From Lagopus muta (lineage: Eukaryota > Chordata > Aves > Galliformes > Phasianidae), in assembly GCF_023343835.1 (NCBI RefSeq), contig NC_064444.1, forward strand, positions 8,857,219 through 8,921,218: 64,000 bases of DNA, written 5' to 3'. The notes below the pieces were generated by a model that was not told where the DNA came from, searched no databases, and saw only the letters and a list, made by a program, of their open reading frames with translations. Shown here one piece after another: positions 61,201-64,000 of this stretch. Position 1 is the first letter of the stretch, and every line of letters begins with the position of its first letter. The position numbers and the translations under genes were made by a program.

Positions 61201-62984
61201 GATCAGGTCTGTAGAACACAGTGTGTTTTTATCAGCATAGCTTATGTAGTTTGGGGATGTGCTGGCAGAACTGTATCCATAGCACTGTTTAGAAAAGGTA
61301 TGGTGGACAGCCATCATTTGGTACAGTACTGTTTTACTACAATGTTTGTAGTACTTCATATTTCAACATTTGCCAGCTAATTGCTGGAGCAGGAGATTGT
61401 TGTAACAATGCACCAGATCACAATACTTGCATGACCAAGTACTGCAGGGTAAGTGGCTTGGAGATCAGAAGGGAAAGAATATTCCCAGAAAAGCTTGTAG
61501 GTGGGAAATGTCAGTAGCTCAACAGGGACTACAGCATTCTTACTGGACAGGGCCTGGGCTGGACATACAAGAAGAGTCAAGAGTGAGGGGTAATGTTTTC
61601 CTCAATAACTCCTGCTGGTTTGCCTTTTCCTTCAGCACTGGTTGCATGGCACAACCTCAGAACAATGCTTCAGCTCCTGGAGAGCTGCTTGCAGATGGAA
61701 GGCACCAGCCTGGCACCCTGCCTGCCAAAGACAGAAAACTGTATACTTGAAAACAAAAACAAAACCAGGAGGTATTTTAGGTCCTTCTTTGCATTGCTAT
61801 TAAGGTGCAACCTCTGATCCTGGCCTGAGAAGAAGAAAAATCCATTGCAGTATTTTTTTCTCTTTCCTTTTCAGCTACCTATACTTGTTCAAACCCCATC
61901 TGAGCCTTTATTTATTCATTTTTAAATCAGTGTTTGCCATTTAAAAGTGGCAATCCCGCCCCTCCTCACCCCAAGGTACCTTTTCCAGCATTTTACTTCA
62001 GTCTTAGAATGAAAACACTCCAGCACCCCTCCCTGCTGAAGGAGAGGATAATGTGACAGCCTTCTGTTCCCTTGCTTGCTTTCCAAGTATTTCCCAGGTA
62101 TCTCTTAATTTGATAACTCAGTTGGCTAGGAGGAGACATGCTTAGTAGACATGCAAAAATCAGAAAAGTTCAGAGGCACTGCACTGATGAGCCCAGTCTG
62201 CCAGCAACCATCTGCTCCAGAGATGAAAACAAAGCCACAGATTGCTCCCAGGCAGCCCCCCACAGATGCTGCTGAGGACTGCTTCTTGCTTGTGGCTAGA
62301 AGGTGTCCAACAAATTGACACTTCTTCCCACAGTGTTTTCTGATCAGCAGTACAAACTGGTGGAAATTAGTTATTTTCACTTTATTGGTATCATATTCAA
62401 GAGGTTGTTTTTTGGGGGGAGGCTTATTATTTTATATATTTTTTTAGAATCACAGCCGAATGAACTGAGTTCTAGGAATTTTGTCACTTAAATATATTCC
62501 AAGACCTGTTAACAACTGCTCTATTATTATGTGACCTAGCACTATTGTTACTATTTGCGTTATTAACTGCTTCATTTCAAATGTAAGATTCTAACCAAAC
62601 TTTGGAAATAATAAAAAAAACATTTTCTGCTAAGAAGACAGGATGAATGGGACTGTTTATTTGGAGTTGGATTCAAAAGCACATTGAATTGCATGACAAA
62701 CTTCTTCATATGAAATTAGGCCTGAGGAATTGTAACAACTTGCTTCACACTCACAGCAAAGGCATCACATACAGGCCTGCTCCTGAGCAAATCACCAGTA
62801 GCACTGAAATAACTATGACCAAGGGACCAATTTCAGGTAACTTTTATGCATTTTACCTAATTCCCAAATAAGCATTTAACAAGGGTGCAGAACTCGGTAT
62901 TTTCTTTAGCTGACGGTTTTAAATAGGAGAGGCATACAGTACTCTGCAGGTGCCAACTGGCGATCTGTCACACACCACTCCTGT
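55282..62984. other. Intergenic, AT-rich
   Basis: I found no exon, RNA gene or clear repeat between the second solo LTR and the right-hand CpG island. The frame of 121 codons at 59346-59711 has no recognised motif. Confidence 0.55.
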
Positions 62985-64000
62985 GTGGAAGAACGCACCG
63001 CGCCCGGCCACAAGACAACGGGGTGAGCGTGCCGTCGTGGTAAGCACACAGAAATGCCGTCAGATTATCTTGCCCGCGTCCCCTACCACGAATTAACGCC
63101 CTGTCCGTCCCTCGCAGCTCCCAGCGGCCAAGGCCCAGCCCCCCAGGCCGGGCGGGAGGCGGTCGGGGGACCTGCGCTGCCGAAGCCGAGCACGACCCAA
63201 TCCACGTCGGCCCCTCCTCATCTCCCCTCGATCCGCCCCCGAGGGAGCCCTCGGCCCTCAGCAGGCGCCTCCCGCCCCCTCCCGCCGTCCCCTTCCCGCT
63301 GTCACTCGCGGCTCCGCCCGCCCCCTCTGCCGGCCCCTCCTCCGGCGCCCGGTGGAGGAGCCGCCGTTTCCGGAGTACACAGAGCGGGGCCGGCCGTGCG
63401 GCGGGGGCTGTGGCGGACAGGTGAGCGAGCGCCGCGGCCGTGTCCCGCTCCCCCCCGCGGCGCCTTCCCCCCGCGCGGCCCCGGGCCCGTCCTCAGCGCT
63501 ACCTGCGGGCTGGGTGCGAGCCCTTCAGCCCGGCCGTGCGGGGCCCCAGCGGTGCGAGACACTGAGCTGGTGTGGACGGGCGCCGAAGGGGGCGGCGGGC
63601 GGCGCTCCGGACAGCCTCGCGGGCCGCGGCGAGGGGGCACCGAGGCGGCGAGGAGCCCCGAGGAGCCCCCAGGGAGCCCGGCTGGGGGGGAGGGCGGCCG
63701 CGGCGGCGTCCCGGGGCGCGGCCCGGGGACTGTCGCCGCACACCGTCGGCAGCGCGGGGACGGCCCTGTGGCGGCGGGGACGGCCGAGGCGCTGCGCGGC
63801 ACGGCACGGCTTGGGGCGGCGGAGAGGCTGCGGTCGACTCCCCCGTATCCCCCCCTCCCTCCGGCCCCTTCCCGCCGCCGTGACCCGAGTGCGGGCAGCC
63901 CGGCGGGGACTGCGCCTGCGGGAATTCCTGCGCACCTTCCTGCGAAATAGTGACCGCCGCCCGGGGCTCCGGCCTGCTGCGGCCCGGCACGGGGACCCCG
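62985..64000. promoter_or_regulatory. CpG island at right edge, likely promoter of next gene
   Basis: Very GC-rich with dense CG to the end of the window. An ETS-type TTTCCGGAG lies near 63367. Open frames of 100-300 residues on both strands are explained by GC content. The gene itself lies beyond the window. Confidence 0.85.
63360..63420 (+). other. Putative noncoding first exon ending at a splice donor
   Basis: GGCGGACAG followed by GTGAGCGAGC at 63421 is a strong 5' splice site on the plus strand, just downstream of an ETS-like motif in the CpG island. The exon start is not defined. I did not recognise the gene. Confidence 0.35.

Noticed and set aside
63054-63950. 298-codon plus-strand open frame and several minus-strand frames of 100-166 codons
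   Set aside because: All lie in a very GC-rich CpG island where stop codons are rare. They overlap on both strands, are rich in Pro, Ala, Arg and Gly, and match no protein I know. The strong splice donor at 63421 also interrupts the plus-strand frame.

Overview
The window is vertebrate nuclear DNA and almost certainly from a bird, most likely a chicken-like galliform. The evidence is widely spaced GT-AG exons, AT-rich introns and intergenic DNA, CpG-island promoters, several 5'-truncated CR1 LINEs (the dominant avian retroposon, with 3' ends built on the ATTCTATG octamer) and solo LTRs. Nothing prokaryotic is present: no operons, ribosome binding sites or CRISPR arrays. The species and chromosome are inference.

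The one protein-coding gene I can support is GPI, encoding glucose-6-phosphate isomerase (phosphoglucose isomerase, also neuroleukin/autocrine motility factor). It is complete on the minus strand. I reconstructed 18 coding exons from the ATG at 45946-45948 to the TGA at 26176-26178. All junctions are GT-AG and in phase. The joined coding length is 1662 nt, giving 553 residues, and every catalytic residue known for the family is present. The gene starts in a CpG island with a TATA box and GC boxes, and ends at a canonical polyadenylation signal near 25880.

Layout: 1-24000 is non-genic as far as I can see, with three old CR1 pieces and low-complexity tracts. 24030-24430 is a small CpG island with a strong CTCF-like motif, an NRF1-like motif and GC boxes, about 1.5 kb past the GPI 3' end; its gene is unidentified. 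25860-46000 is GPI. 45180-46520 is the GPI CpG island. 46540-62900 is intergenic, with two CR1 3' ends and two solo LTRs of one family that carry target-site duplications. A third, older copy of that LTR lies in GPI intron 3. 62985-64000 is another strong CpG island with a likely plus-strand first-exon splice donor at 63420/63421; that gene lies beyond the window.

Points most worth a second look are a (UG)20 tract 37 nt after the exon 3 donor in GPI pre-mRNA, the pair of solo LTRs, the orphan CpG island with a CTCF-like site downstream of GPI, and a long hairpin at 49043-49078. I saw no clear sign of a wholly new biological system.
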